A stretch of 64,000 nucleotides of DNA from positions 705,595-769,594 of the forward strand of contig DDFJ01000001.1 in the NCBI GenBank assembly GCA_002337125.1, written 5' to 3'. A program made the position numbers and the translations under genes. Below are positions 10,101 to 18,910 of this stretch, one piece after another. Each line of letters begins with the position of its first letter. The stretch's first letter is position 1. Source of the DNA: Chitinophagaceae bacterium UBA1931 (GTDB lineage: Bacteria; Bacteroidota; Bacteroidia; Chitinophagales; Chitinophagaceae). A model generated the notes under the pieces. It was given only the letters and a program-made list of their open reading frames with translations, did no database searches and was not told the origin of the DNA.

Positions 10101-10417
10101 GAGTTTCTCCATCCGATTGGAGTAACTCAGCCGTATCAACACGCTATGTTGAAGATGGTTCTTACCTGCGTGTAAAAGCGTTGACACTTGGATATTCAAT
10201 TCCAATTGAAAAGAAATCGAAGATCAGCCGCTTTATGGTTTATCTCACAGCAGAAAATCTCTTTACGTTTACGAAGTATTCCGGTTTTGATCCTGAAGTA
10301 AGTGCTTTCAGTGGAAAAGACCAGGGGTCTACAAACCAAAATACCGCACCAGGAGTTGACTACGGAACTTATCCGCAGGCAAGGGAATTTATTCTTGGTT
10401 TAAACATTTCTTTTTAA
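7160..10417 (+). CDS. SusC/RagA-type TonB-linked outer-membrane transporter with STN domain
   Basis: This 1085-residue protein has a signal segment up to about residue 47. An STN (secretin/TonB N-terminal) domain follows at about 50-120, then a carboxypeptidase-D regulatory-like domain at about 130-205, a TonB-box-like stretch and plug at about 208-340 (YIVDGVPT, ITVLKDASSAAIYG, GVVLITTKRG), and a long 22-strand barrel. It imports oligosaccharides through the outer membrane using TonB energy, with the SusD encoded 18 bases downstream acting as the lid. The STN domain is the periplasmic signalling module that contacts FecR-type anti-sigma factors, so this transporter should also be the sensor for the upstream sigma/FecR pair. 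Confidence 0.93.
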   Translation: MKKSVPRGKLLLLPHRSFLKLFLIMKMTFALILLTAMQVFAGNGNAQNVTLNMKQAEIPKVFRAIEKQSPYRFLYNYDLPALQKKVDVNVKDVPVVNLLNELLSGSGLSYKMMNGGLVVIVSANNAYESKKVTGKVVSETGEAMVGVSIRVKGSNFGTVTDAKGSFTIEVPDDAVLIISYVGYESQEVAVGNVANLTIKLKQSVNQMEQVVVVGYGTQRKKDVTGSIATLSAKDLENRPNTQFGYAIEGKAAGVQVIRSSGQPQAGFSIRVRGTSSITSGSEPLYIVDGVPTPNTNDINPADIESITVLKDASSAAIYGAGGSNGVVLITTKRGKNQKLKLNFNTSLTMSGAWKRMDMLNGTQFKDLATEMGKTTDWTKYNKNTNWQDEIFRNALSQNYQLSATGGTKKTSYYLSGSLIDQNGIVLNNNLKRATIKANVDQQVTSFLKVGTSLAYDNWKDVDVYENNRNGVITRLYTSIPNIGIWDTDNPGQYARSPFINDLENPVSTVYEPQHLYKSNRIHGNVYAEAEVIKGLKLKSLFGFENTNGNFNSFQDSVKTRYGKSQKGIAAENTYKYKYWVSENTANYNTKINDHTIALMGGFIVDRGINDNVYLSGHDFTGAKDNSVTSANVQSPAIPDYTQRSKVSVIGRFNYSYQDKYLLTSNFRADGSGQFSPKHKWGYFPSFSAGWRISKEDFFQNVSGINELKLRVGWGVFGNDRARAYAWYGLVDTMSRYLIGGERTAFISTSLENQDLRWEQTAQTDIGIDMGILNNRIVFTADYYYKKTSDLLLEVPVPTSTGFSTALQNAGSLENRGFEFSISTKNIVHSNLKWNSEFNISTNKGKVLDIVGTTIQTGTINPAGTSLNTVIVQAGSPLGSFYGRISQGVDKNTGKIVFMQNAANTGDSIGIIGNANPKFMYGFSNSFTIRNFTIDLFLQGVHGNQILNATRILTESMALPMNQAATVLKRWTKAGDVTDMPGVSPSDWSNSAVSTRYVEDGSYLRVKALTLGYSIPIEKKSKISRFMVYLTAENLFTFTKYSGFDPEVSAFSGKDQGSTNQNTAPGVDYGTYPQAREFILGLNISF

Positions 10418-10435
10418 TACTTCAAATCAAACGAA

Positions 10436-11995
10436 ATGAAAAAATATTATTTCTATCTACATTATATTTTGCTGCTACTGGCAATACTTTCGCTCAGTTC
10501 ATGCAAAAAATTTCTTGAAGACAAACCAAAAACTTCACTTACCACAGGTAATGCTTACAGTACTGTATCTGATATTGAAAATGCATTAACTGGTGCTTAC
10601 AATATTTTTTATGGTTCGGATTATTATCAATGGGAGTATGTAATGTTAAGTGATGTTCGTTCAGACAATGCTTATCCCGGTGGTGGTAATGAAGAAACGT
10701 TTTATGATTACGACAGGTTTATTCTTCCTGCAAGTAATGATCATAACTATGCCAACTGGCGTGCTTTGTATAAAGGCATTGCAAGGTGTAATATCATTCT
10801 GGAAAAAGTAAATGGTATTAACGATGCTGCATTAACAGCCGAACGTAAAAAGCAAATCATTGGCGAAGCAAGTTTCTTAAGAGCATTTCATTATTTTTCA
10901 TTGGTAAAAATGTATGGAGGTGTTCCGCTTGAACTGGAATCAAACTCTGCCGATCCAGGTGTAACACGTAAGTCAAGAGCAACTGAAACAGAAACGTACA
11001 ACCAGATTGTAAAAGATCTTGAAGTGGCATTGGCTAATTTACCTGATAACTTTTCAGGAGCTGCAGGTTCATTAACAGCAAACACACCATCTGTAAATAA
11101 AGTACGGGCAACAAAAGGTGCAACCAATGCTTTACTTGCAAAAGTTTGGGCACAGCGCAGCGACAGAGATTACAACAAAGTACTTCAGTATTGCAATGCA
11201 GTTATTTCAAGTCCGGCAGGTTATTCTTTATTGGGTGACTATTCACAGCTGTTTGATGGAGCACATGATTTTAATTCAGAATCAATTCTTGAAATTCCTT
11301 ACGAAGAAGGAAACTGGTCTGCATCAAGCTGGGGCATTCAATTATACCTTGCTCCCGAAGACGGATGGCAGAAATATTGTGTTCCTTCAAAAGACCTTGT
11401 TGCCGCTTATGATGCAGCAGGCGATGCTGTAAGAAAAAATGCAAACATTGTTTTCTGGAATAAAGATGCTAATGGTGATTACATCAGCTGGGCAGACGAA
11501 AACTGGAATCCTTGCCAGGATCCTGATACAAAAATTCCTTTCAATTACAAGCAAAAACATCCGGGAGGATGGGCGAGTGGTGATGATTATTATATGTTGA
11601 GACTTGGCGATATTATTTTATTAAAAGCTGAAGCACAAAATGAATTGGGTAGCACTTCAGCAGCAGCAGCTACTGTTAATCTTATAAGAACAAGGGTTGG
11701 TTTAACAGGCGTTTCCACATCTTTATCACAGGCCTCAATGCGCACAGCAATTTTAAATGAAAGAAGACTGGAACTTGCATTTGAAGCTCACCGTTGGGAT
11801 GACCTTGTAAGAGCTAATGTTGCAACTACAGTTATGCAGGCGTTGAATGAATATACTTACACATGCCAGGGTGGAGTGTTAAGTGCGCCCACAAAAATGG
11901 ATTATTCTCATTGCGATAAAAATCATTGGGTATTGCCAATTCCACAATTGGAAATTGATGCCAATCCCAATCTGAAACAAAACGCAGGATATTAA
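10436..11995 (+). CDS. SusD/RagB family nutrient-binding lipoprotein
   Basis: This 519-residue protein carries a lipoprotein signal (ILSLSSCKKFLEDKP, Cys at about residue 23). SusD_RagB features follow: N-terminal TPR-like helices (GNAYSTVSDIENALTGAYN, GEASFLRAFHYFSLVKMYGGVPL) and the C-terminal signature RLGDIILLKAEAQNELG with LNERRLELAFEAHRWDDLVR. It sits on the cell surface over the SusC pore and captures glycan. Gene order and an 18-base gap indicate co-transcription with susC. The glycan is not readable from SusD itself, but the adjacent GH20 gene points to N-acetylhexosamine-containing chains. Confidence 0.93.
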   Translation: MKKYYFYLHYILLLLAILSLSSCKKFLEDKPKTSLTTGNAYSTVSDIENALTGAYNIFYGSDYYQWEYVMLSDVRSDNAYPGGGNEETFYDYDRFILPASNDHNYANWRALYKGIARCNIILEKVNGINDAALTAERKKQIIGEASFLRAFHYFSLVKMYGGVPLELESNSADPGVTRKSRATETETYNQIVKDLEVALANLPDNFSGAAGSLTANTPSVNKVRATKGATNALLAKVWAQRSDRDYNKVLQYCNAVISSPAGYSLLGDYSQLFDGAHDFNSESILEIPYEEGNWSASSWGIQLYLAPEDGWQKYCVPSKDLVAAYDAAGDAVRKNANIVFWNKDANGDYISWADENWNPCQDPDTKIPFNYKQKHPGGWASGDDYYMLRLGDIILLKAEAQNELGSTSAAAATVNLIRTRVGLTGVSTSLSQASMRTAILNERRLELAFEAHRWDDLVRANVATTVMQALNEYTYTCQGGVLSAPTKMDYSHCDKNHWVLPIPQLEIDANPNLKQNAGY

Positions 11996-12073
11996 TCAAC
12001 GAAACGGATAAGCAGTTTTAATATACCGGTCTTTACCGGAGCCTTTGACACGATTATTGGTTTTGTAGAAAAG

Positions 12074-12110
12074 GTCAACCTGCTCAGATGAGCAGGTTGA
12101 CTTATTTGTA
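12074..12110 (+). terminator. Hairpin terminator after susD
   Basis: A perfect 12-bp stem (12074-12085 with 12090-12101) has a four-base loop and is followed by CTTATTTG. The T-run is poor but the stem is very strong. It separates the susCD transcript from the GH20 gene. Confidence 0.75.
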
Positions 12111-12120
12111 AAACATCAAA

Positions 12121-12149
12121 TTGTTATTTCAAAGTATTATGTACATTTC
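12121..12149 (+). promoter_or_regulatory. Candidate promoter for the GH20 gene
   Basis: TTG at 12121-12123 and TACATTTC at 12142-12149 (18 bases apart) match the Bacteroidota TTTG / TAnnTTTG pattern apart from the last base. The location just after the terminator and 28 bases before the ATG fits a separate GH20 promoter. Confidence 0.4.
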
Positions 12150-12177
12150 CATATCGTTTAAATAAGATTGACAGATC

Positions 12178-14721
12178 ATGAAAAAGCTCAGTTCCTTTTT
12201 TGTTCCTTTTCTTTTTGCCACAACGGTTTTACAATCTCAACAACTGAAAAAATTTGACGAAAGCAAATTGCAGATTCAGTGGGAGTTGGTCACCAATCAT
12301 TACAACAAACAGGATAAAGCTTCATCTGCAATCACAATCAGTAACAGCAGCAAAAAAGTATTTCCATCAAGTGGATGGACGATTTATTTTAATTCCAGCA
12401 GGGATATTGATTCTTCGTCTGTAACAGGCGGTGTTCGTATCCTGCATGTAAATGGTGATATTTTTAAAATAGTACCAACTGCTTCGTTTAAACCAATTAA
12501 TCCAAATCAATCTATACGAATTGAATATCTGTCAGCAGGGCTTACGTTAAACTATACAGCCGCACCTTCGGGTCTCTATATTGTTTGGGATGCGGATGAT
12601 AAAAACGGTTATTTACTTTCAAATGTTTCCTATAAAACGTTGAAAGATGTAACAGATGGGATTACAACTCCGCAAAAGATTTATGCGCAGAACAGTGTTA
12701 TCAAAGACATTCCAGGAAACCAGCTAACGAAAATATTTCCAACGCCTGTTTATTATAAGGAGCAAGCTGGTGAATTTGTTTTAACTGATGAGGTAAGTAT
12801 TGAAGCCGATCCGTTATTTCAAAAGGAAGCAGAATATTTGTCAGCAGAATTAGCAACCTTGTTTGGGAAAGCATTTGCTGTTAATTCAGTAAACAAGAAC
12901 AGCAAAAAAATCATTTTGCAGAAAAAGGAGCTGAAGAGTGAAGCATATGAACTGGTTTCAACAAATGACAAGGTAATTATCAGTGCGTCATCCGGCCCCG
13001 GAATATTTTATGGAATACAGTCGTTGAAATCATTAATGCCTGGTGAGTCATGGAAGCAAAAACAAACATCAATAAAAATTCCTTTGGTTGAAGTAAAAGA
13101 TGAACCGAGATTTTCTTACAGAAGCCTGATGCTTGATGTTGCCCGTAATTTCAAATCAAAACAAACGATTTTCAAAGTACTTGATTTAATGGCTTTGTAT
13201 AAAATGAATGTGTTTCATTTTCATTTCAGCGATGATGAAGGATGGCGTATTGAAATTCCCGGTTTGCCTGAGCTTACTGAAATCGGTGCAAAGCGGGGTC
13301 ATACGTTAGATAGTAAAACAGTGTTGCCTCCATCGTATGGTGCAGGGCCTGTTGCAGGAAAGTCGCAGGGGAGTGGTTATTATACAAGAAATGACTTTAT
13401 TGAAATTCTGAAATATGCTGCAGCAAGACATATCCAGGTAATTCCTGAAATTGAAACACCCGGTCATGGTCGGGCTGCGATTAAATCAATGGATGCCCGT
13501 TATGAAAAATTCATGCAGGCTGGAAATAAATCAGAAGCCGAGCGTTACCTGCTAAGGGATTTGAATGATAGATCAGTTTACAGTTCGGCACAACAGTGGA
13601 CAGATAATGTGATGTGCGTTGCATTACCATCGGTATATAATTTTCTTGAAAAGGTTGTTGATGAATTGAAGTTGATGTACAAAGATGCAGATGCTCCGTT
13701 AACAACAATCCATATGGGTGGAGATGAAGTGCCGGCAGGTGCATGGGAGAAATCGCCGTTATGTTTGCAGTTAGTTGGCAAATATCCGGAGGTGAAAGAG
13801 ATTAATGATTTGTGGTATTATTATTTCGGCAAAGTGAATCAAATGCTGCAATCAAAAGGGTTGTTTCTTTCTGGTTGGGAAGAAGTGGGTATGCGAAAAA
13901 CTTACAGGGATGGAGAACCGGCAATGATTGTTAATCCACGTATGGCTAATGATGGAATTCAACTGCATGTGTGGAATAATATGGTTGGATGGGGAAATGA
14001 AGATTTACCGTATCGTCTTGCTAACGCTGGCTATAAAGTGGTGCTTTCGCCGGTAAGTAATAATTATTTTGATCTGGCTTATTCAAAATCGCCTGATGAA
14101 CCGGGTTATTATTGGGGTGGGTTTGTTGATATTGATAAACCGTTTTATTTTATTCCGTTTGATTACTATAAAACGACTAAAGAAAATGCAGCAGGCGATC
14201 CTGTTGATCAATCGTATTTTGTAGGGAAGGATCGACTGACAGAATTCGGAAAATCAAATATTGTTGGAATCCAGGGATTATTGTGGAGCGAAAATGTGCG
14301 AAGCAATGAAACCCTTGACTATTTGTTGTTGCCCAAATTGTTTGCTGTTGCTGAAAGGGCATGGGCCAAAGATCCACAATGGTCAGTCGTTAAAGACAAA
14401 CAAAAATTCCAGGAAACATATAATGAAGCATGGAGTATTTTTGCAAATTCGATAGGAAAGCGTGAACTGCCCCGGTTAGATTTTTATTCAGGTGGGTTTA
14501 ACTACCGCATTCCACCAGTTGGTGCTGTTTTGGAGAATGGAACTGTAAAAGCCAATCTTCAGTTTCCTGGACTGGTTATATATTTCACAACAGATGGAAC
14601 TGAGCCAACAATCAACAGTAAAGTATACACAACAGCAATAGCTGAAAAAGGAATCATTAAACTAAAAGCATTTAACAGCAATGGAAGAAGCGGCAGAACA
14701 ACAACAATTCAAAACAATTGA
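12178..14721 (+). CDS. Beta-N-acetylhexosaminidase, GH20, with chitobiase-type accessory domains
   Basis: This 847-residue secreted enzyme has a signal peptide (about 1-22), an N-terminal carbohydrate-binding CHB_HEX-like domain (about 23-165), a GH20b domain (about 185-310), a GH20 TIM barrel (about 315-740) and a C-terminal chitobiase/FN3-like domain (about 775-847, TDGTEPTINSKVYTT). The catalytic pair is in HMGGDEVP, with Asp516 and Glu517. The barrel also shows FHFHFSDDEGWRIEIPGLPEL and PEIETPGHGRAA. GH20 enzymes remove terminal beta-GlcNAc/GalNAc by substrate assistance. The four-domain order resembles bacterial chitobiases, so chito-oligosaccharides are the likeliest substrate, though N-glycan or peptidoglycan fragments are possible. 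It follows susCD after a terminator. Confidence 0.93.
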   Translation: MKKLSSFFVPFLFATTVLQSQQLKKFDESKLQIQWELVTNHYNKQDKASSAITISNSSKKVFPSSGWTIYFNSSRDIDSSSVTGGVRILHVNGDIFKIVPTASFKPINPNQSIRIEYLSAGLTLNYTAAPSGLYIVWDADDKNGYLLSNVSYKTLKDVTDGITTPQKIYAQNSVIKDIPGNQLTKIFPTPVYYKEQAGEFVLTDEVSIEADPLFQKEAEYLSAELATLFGKAFAVNSVNKNSKKIILQKKELKSEAYELVSTNDKVIISASSGPGIFYGIQSLKSLMPGESWKQKQTSIKIPLVEVKDEPRFSYRSLMLDVARNFKSKQTIFKVLDLMALYKMNVFHFHFSDDEGWRIEIPGLPELTEIGAKRGHTLDSKTVLPPSYGAGPVAGKSQGSGYYTRNDFIEILKYAAARHIQVIPEIETPGHGRAAIKSMDARYEKFMQAGNKSEAERYLLRDLNDRSVYSSAQQWTDNVMCVALPSVYNFLEKVVDELKLMYKDADAPLTTIHMGGDEVPAGAWEKSPLCLQLVGKYPEVKEINDLWYYYFGKVNQMLQSKGLFLSGWEEVGMRKTYRDGEPAMIVNPRMANDGIQLHVWNNMVGWGNEDLPYRLANAGYKVVLSPVSNNYFDLAYSKSPDEPGYYWGGFVDIDKPFYFIPFDYYKTTKENAAGDPVDQSYFVGKDRLTEFGKSNIVGIQGLLWSENVRSNETLDYLLLPKLFAVAERAWAKDPQWSVVKDKQKFQETYNEAWSIFANSIGKRELPRLDFYSGGFNYRIPPVGAVLENGTVKANLQFPGLVIYFTTDGTEPTINSKVYTTAIAEKGIIKLKAFNSNGRSGRTTTIQNN

Positions 14722-14730
14722 TAATTCTGC

Positions 14731-15753
14731 TTAAATCGTTTTTAGATTTTTTATCACTCTTTCAACCATGTCTTCACTTATGTCGAGGTGAACAACAAAC
14801 CTGATTTGTTTCTTACCTGTAGAAAAACAAAGAATGTCCTTTGCTTTCAACTGTTCAATGAACTGGCTGGTGTCGATGCCATCTTTCAAATTAAAAATAA
14901 CGATGTTGGTTTCAACCGGCAAAACAGATTCAACTTTTGGATGGGTGAGAAGTGCTTCTTCGATCATCTTTGCATGTTTATGATCGGTTGCCAATCGCTC
15001 AACATGATTTTCCAGGGCATACAAACCTGCCGCCGCAATTAAACCGGCCTGTCGCATACCACCGCCAAATACTTTGCGGATACGCCTGGCTCTGTTGATC
15101 ATTTCTTTGGAGCCAAGCAAAACGCTGCCAACCGGAGCACCAAGTCCTTTGCTTAAACAAACAGAAATTGTATCAAACACTTTTCCAAATTGAAGAGGGG
15201 TTTGCTGGCGGGCAACAAGTGCATTAAAAATCCTTGCTCCATCTAAATGAAGCTTAAGCTTATTTTGCAGGCAAATTTCTCTTATCGATTCAATATCAGC
15301 TAATTCATAACAGCTTCCACCACCACGATTGCATGTATTTTCCAATACAACAAGGGTAGTAATGGGCTTATGAATATCATCGGGATTGTTTATTGCAGCT
15401 TTCACCTGGCTGGCAGTTACACGGCCACGGTTACCTTGCAAAAGCTGCACAGAAGCGCCTGAATTGAAGGCAATGCCACCGCCTTCGTACTGATAAACAT
15501 GCGAACTGAAGTCGCATATGATTTCATCAGCCGGTTTTGTGTGAAGCTTAATGGCAATCTGGTTCGTCATGGTGCCGGAAGGGCAGTATAAACCACTTTC
15601 CATACCAAACATGTCTGCAGCTTTTGCTTCCAGTTTATTAACAGTTTCGTCTTCGCCAAACACATCATCACCAACTTTTGCAGAAAACATGGCTTCGAGC
15701 ATTGGTTTTGTTGGCTTCGTAACTGTATCGCTTCTTAAATCAATCCATTCCAT
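14731..15753 (-). CDS. ltaE: Low-specificity L-threonine aldolase
   Basis: This 340-residue fold-type I PLP enzyme starts MEWIDLRSDTVTKPTKPM, the hallmark N-terminus of threonine aldolases. It contains LHLDGARIFNA and the PLP-lysine region SVCLSKGLGAPVGSVL. It cleaves threonine or allo-threonine to glycine and acetaldehyde. It converges with the GH20 gene (9 bases between stops) and has no close partner upstream, so it is probably monocistronic. Length is normal for the family. Confidence 0.93.
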   Translation of the reverse strand: MEWIDLRSDTVTKPTKPMLEAMFSAKVGDDVFGEDETVNKLEAKAADMFGMESGLYCPSGTMTNQIAIKLHTKPADEIICDFSSHVYQYEGGGIAFNSGASVQLLQGNRGRVTASQVKAAINNPDDIHKPITTLVVLENTCNRGGGSCYELADIESIREICLQNKLKLHLDGARIFNALVARQQTPLQFGKVFDTISVCLSKGLGAPVGSVLLGSKEMINRARRIRKVFGGGMRQAGLIAAAGLYALENHVERLATDHKHAKMIEEALLTHPKVESVLPVETNIVIFNLKDGIDTSQFIEQLKAKDILCFSTGKKQIRFVVHLDISEDMVERVIKNLKTI

Positions 15754-15927
15754 ATTGTTAATTTCATTACTTCAAATATAAAACTTACTCTAAAATAAAT
15801 GTCTGAGTGACAATATCATCTATCTTTTTGTAGTTCAGATTGTTACAATATTCACTACAAACGTTAGAATAATACCCAATTTAGGTGCATTTATTCACAT
15901 AGACTATGAAAAACGAGTATTGATTTG

Positions 15928-15935
15928 TACCTTTG
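15928..15935 (+). promoter_or_regulatory. Candidate -7 box for rpoD
   Basis: TACCTTTG fits TAnnTTTG and lies about 95 bases before the rpoD ATG. No convincing -33 TTTG was found at the expected distance, so the call is weak. The rest of the 276-base gap between the threonine aldolase and rpoD shows no ORF or strong hairpin. Confidence 0.4.
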
Positions 15936-16029
15936 TACTTGGCAGTTGAGATTCTTAACCAGTTTTTTACACTATTCGGTCAAATTTCCCTGTCTTACCA
16001 ACGTTACAAAACATTAAGAGGAATAAATC

Positions 16030-16890
16030 ATGCGGCAGTTAAAAATTGCAACACAAATTACCAACCGTGATTCACAAGCGGTTGAGAAGTACTTACAAGA
16101 GATTTCCAAAATTCCTATGATCACTCCTGAAGAGGAAACCACCTTGGCCCAGCGCATCAAGATGGGTGATCAAAGAGCTTTAGACAAATTGGTGCAATCG
16201 AACCTTCGTTTCGTAGTATCTGTGGCAAAGCAGTATCAGCACCAGGGGTTATCGCTCAGCGATCTGATTAATGAAGGAAATCTTGGTTTGATTAAGGCAG
16301 CGCAGCGTTTCGATGAAACAAAAGGTTTCAAATTTATTTCTTACGCTGTATGGTGGATCCGTCAATCAATCCTGCAGGCATTGGCTGAACAAGGACGTTT
16401 GGTTCGTCTTCCACAAAACAAAATCGGAACTTACAACAAGGCAAATAAAGCATACATGGCTTTTGAACAGGAGCATGAGCGTGAACCTTCAACTGAAGAG
16501 TTAGCTGATATCCTGGAAATGAGCGAAACTGAAATCAATAATATTTTCCAAAGCAATACAAGGCACACTTCATTAGATGCTCCGGTACACGAAGCTGAAG
16601 ATGTGGCAATGGGTGATTTGCTTGAAGGAAGCGATGATACGGATGAGGACGTGATGAAAGATTCACTTCGTAACGAAATTCGCCGTGTATTGAAATCTCT
16701 CAGTCCACGTGAAGCTGAAATTGTAAATGCATATTTTGGATTGGATGGTGAAAACGGAGTTACAATTGAGCAAATTGGTCAAAAGTATGATCTTACTAAA
16801 GAGCGTATCCGCCAGATAAAGGAAAGAGCAATTAAGCGTTTGCAAAAAGCACGCTACAGCAATGCTCTGAAAAGCTATCTTGGTAATTAA
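16030..16890 (+). CDS. rpoD: Primary RNA polymerase sigma factor (RpoD/SigA)
   Basis: This 286-residue protein has region 1.2 (SQAVEKYLQEISKIPMITPEEE), region 2 (NLRFVVSVAKQYQHQGLSLSDLINEGN and GFKFISYAVWWIRQSILQAL), region 3 and region 4 (LSPREAEIVNAYFGL, YDLTKERIRQIKERAIKRLQ). Bacteroidota primary sigma factors are this short because they lack region 1.1 and the large non-conserved insert. They recognise TTTG / TAnnTTTG promoters, consistent with boxes seen elsewhere here. The start is supported by an AAGAGGAA purine run about seven bases upstream. A strong terminator follows, so the gene stands alone. Confidence 0.97.
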   Translation: MRQLKIATQITNRDSQAVEKYLQEISKIPMITPEEETTLAQRIKMGDQRALDKLVQSNLRFVVSVAKQYQHQGLSLSDLINEGNLGLIKAAQRFDETKGFKFISYAVWWIRQSILQALAEQGRLVRLPQNKIGTYNKANKAYMAFEQEHEREPSTEELADILEMSETEINNIFQSNTRHTSLDAPVHEAEDVAMGDLLEGSDDTDEDVMKDSLRNEIRRVLKSLSPREAEIVNAYFGLDGENGVTIEQIGQKYDLTKERIRQIKERAIKRLQKARYSNALKSYLGN

Positions 16891-16917
16891 ATAGTAATAG
16901 TGGGTATTAAGTATCTG

Positions 16918-16950
16918 TCCCCGGTGTAAAAGCCGGGGATTTTTGTTTTT
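16918..16950 (+). terminator. Rho-independent terminator of rpoD
   Basis: TCCCCGG (16918-16924) pairs with CCGGGGA (16933-16939) and is followed directly by TTTTTGTTTTT. It lies 28 bases after the rpoD stop. Confidence 0.92.
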
Positions 16951-17078
16951 AGTAAGATTCAACAAATGAGAAGAAGTGGTAAATGTGTAAACAGTTTTTT
17001 AGTTTCCACGAGCGGGCGGGATTTCGGGGGTTTTGTACCAAATTTCTATTTAACATAATGTTAATTATACGAAATAAA

Positions 17079-18053
17079 TTAACTTCTGAAATAAGCCAGT
17101 TCTGTGCTGAAATCAAGCCCTGGATAGGCTTCTGCAACAGCTTTGGTCTTTTCGTAATGTTGTTTGAGGAATTGCTGATGTTGATTTGATCCGGCATGAA
17201 AAGGTTTGTGATTTTTTGCAGTAACAATTTGTTTGATTTCTTTCATCAACTCTAATGTAGGTTCACGGAAAGCAAACTCTGAAAACTTTTCCATTACAAA
17301 TTGTGTTGCTGCGTAATTTGGATGAGCCAGGTCAATATCATAAAACCGGTAATCACGCAAAACATCAATTACCAGTTCATAAGCCGGGAAATAAAACAAC
17401 CGATCGAATTTATTAACCAAATGATGCACTGTCTCGATTAAACGGGCCTTGCTACGGTTATTTTCTACAACACCATCTCTTAAATGCCTCACCGGACTGA
17501 TGGTGAAAATGATTTTCAGTTGCGGGTTAAAATGAAATAACTGATGCATTGCATTGTCAATTGTGGCAATTTGCTCATCAATTGGGATCAGGTATTTATC
17601 AAAAGTTTGAGCTGGAGCTTTGTGGCAATTAGCAACAAACCGGTGATCTTCCTTTAATTTATATACAAATGAAGATCCGAGCGTAATAATTAACCAATCG
17701 GCTTCCTTCAGGAACTCATGGGCAGTTTGCTGGGATTGGTTAATACTGTTCAGGGCCAACTCAATATCGGGGTTTGAAAACCGACTATGATGATCCCAGC
17801 TTTGCCAGAGTTCGTTAAGTTGAAAAAGATCGGCAGCTTTATATTGTTTGTTCTGAATATAAGATACCAAACTTCTGCAAACACTAATTGGCTCAAATAA
17901 AATGCCGTTAGGATTTTGTATAATATTGAATTTCAAATCACTGAGATTATTTCCAATATGCTCTGTAAAGCAACTGCCCACCAGCATTATTTTGTGCTGA
18001 TAGCTGATGGGTGAAGGCAATGCCTTGATATCGATGTTACTGAAAAAGTTCAT
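17079..18053 (-). CDS. GSCFA domain protein
   Basis: This 324-residue protein carries the family-naming motif near its N-terminus (KIMLVGSCFTEHIGNNL, about residues 22-37). It continues with LIITLGSSFVYKLKEDHRFVANCHK, IFTISPVRHLRDG and DLAHPNYAATQFVMEKF, which correspond to the conserved Ser/Gly/Asp-His blocks of a GDSL/SGNH-like fold. The GSCFA family is common in Bacteroidota and predicted to be hydrolytic, with no established substrate. Its start overlaps the stop of the upstream HMG-CoA-lyase-like gene by four bases, so the two are probably co-translated. Confidence 0.88.
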   Translation of the reverse strand: MNFFSNIDIKALPSPISYQHKIMLVGSCFTEHIGNNLSDLKFNIIQNPNGILFEPISVCRSLVSYIQNKQYKAADLFQLNELWQSWDHHSRFSNPDIELALNSINQSQQTAHEFLKEADWLIITLGSSFVYKLKEDHRFVANCHKAPAQTFDKYLIPIDEQIATIDNAMHQLFHFNPQLKIIFTISPVRHLRDGVVENNRSKARLIETVHHLVNKFDRLFYFPAYELVIDVLRDYRFYDIDLAHPNYAATQFVMEKFSEFAFREPTLELMKEIKQIVTAKNHKPFHAGSNQHQQFLKQHYEKTKAVAEAYPGLDFSTELAYFRS

Positions 18054-18910
18054 TTGCTGAATAGTTCGTCTGCAAACTTTCTGCTTTGCAGTAATTCGTT
18101 ATTGTTTAAATGGATTGATGAATCAAAATAAGCAACCAGGTTCTCTGTGTCCATATTTCCCACCAAATCATTACCGGCCATCGGGCAACCACCAATTCCT
18201 TTCATTGCGCCATCAAACCTTCGGCAACCGGCAAAATAAGCTGCATCAAGCTTCTCTTTCCAGTTAATGGATGTTGAATGCAGATGCACACCAATTTCAA
18301 TTTCTTCCAGTTCATGAACAAGAAACCTGGTTATCCGTTCCACCTGGCTGGCCGTGGCTAAGCCAACTGTATCTGCTACAGAAATGATCTCAATTCTTCT
18401 TTCTGCTATTTTTTTTGCCCAATTAAATACAATTTCTTCATTCCAATCGTCACCATACGGGTTCCCAAATCCCATTGACAGATAAACTACGAGTTTTTTA
18501 CCCGATTGGATACAGATTTGCTGAATGGCGTCAACTCTTTTCAATGATTCACTGATGCTGCTGTTGGTGTTTTTTTGCTGAAAAGTTTCAGAAACTGAAA
18601 ACGGGAATCCGAGATAACTGATTTCATCAAATACAGCCGCCTCAGTTGCTCCCCGTTCGTTGGCAATAATGGCCAGTAATTTCGTGGAAGTTCCATCAAG
18701 CCTGAGCCGGGGAATTAAATCTTTTGTATCGGCCATTTGAGGAATGGCTTTGGGCGAAACAAAACTGCCGAAATCAATGGTATCAAAACCAACTTTTAAT
18801 AATTGGTTGATATAGGCTGCTTTTTGTTCAGTTGGTATAAACGTTTTCCATCCCTGCATCGCATCACGGGAACATTCGATCAGTTTAACTTGGGATGTAG
18901 CCTGTTTCAT
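18050..18910 (-). CDS. Hydroxymethylglutaryl-CoA lyase-like enzyme (HMGL family)
   Basis: This 286-residue TIM-barrel enzyme contains IDFGSFVSPKAIPQMADT, VHLHSTS (metal-binding His pair) and GIGGCPMAGNDLVGNMDTENL, the region holding the HMG-CoA lyase cysteine loop. HMG-CoA lyase splits HMG-CoA to acetyl-CoA and acetoacetate in leucine catabolism. The order of motifs and the length match that enzyme rather than isopropylmalate or citramalate synthase. It is tightly packed: its ATG overlaps the rlmB stop (TAATG) and its stop overlaps the GSCFA start by four bases. Confidence 0.82.
   Translation of the reverse strand: MKQATSQVKLIECSRDAMQGWKTFIPTEQKAAYINQLLKVGFDTIDFGSFVSPKAIPQMADTKDLIPRLRLDGTSTKLLAIIANERGATEAAVFDEISYLGFPFSVSETFQQKNTNSSISESLKRVDAIQQICIQSGKKLVVYLSMGFGNPYGDDWNEEIVFNWAKKIAERRIEIISVADTVGLATASQVERITRFLVHELEEIEIGVHLHSTSINWKEKLDAAYFAGCRRFDGAMKGIGGCPMAGNDLVGNMDTENLVAYFDSSIHLNNNELLQSRKFADELFSK

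Noticed and set aside
17005..17035. G-rich stretch GGGCGGGATTTCGGGGG as a G-quadruplex
   Set aside because: Only three G-runs are present, so a four-stranded structure within one strand is not supported.
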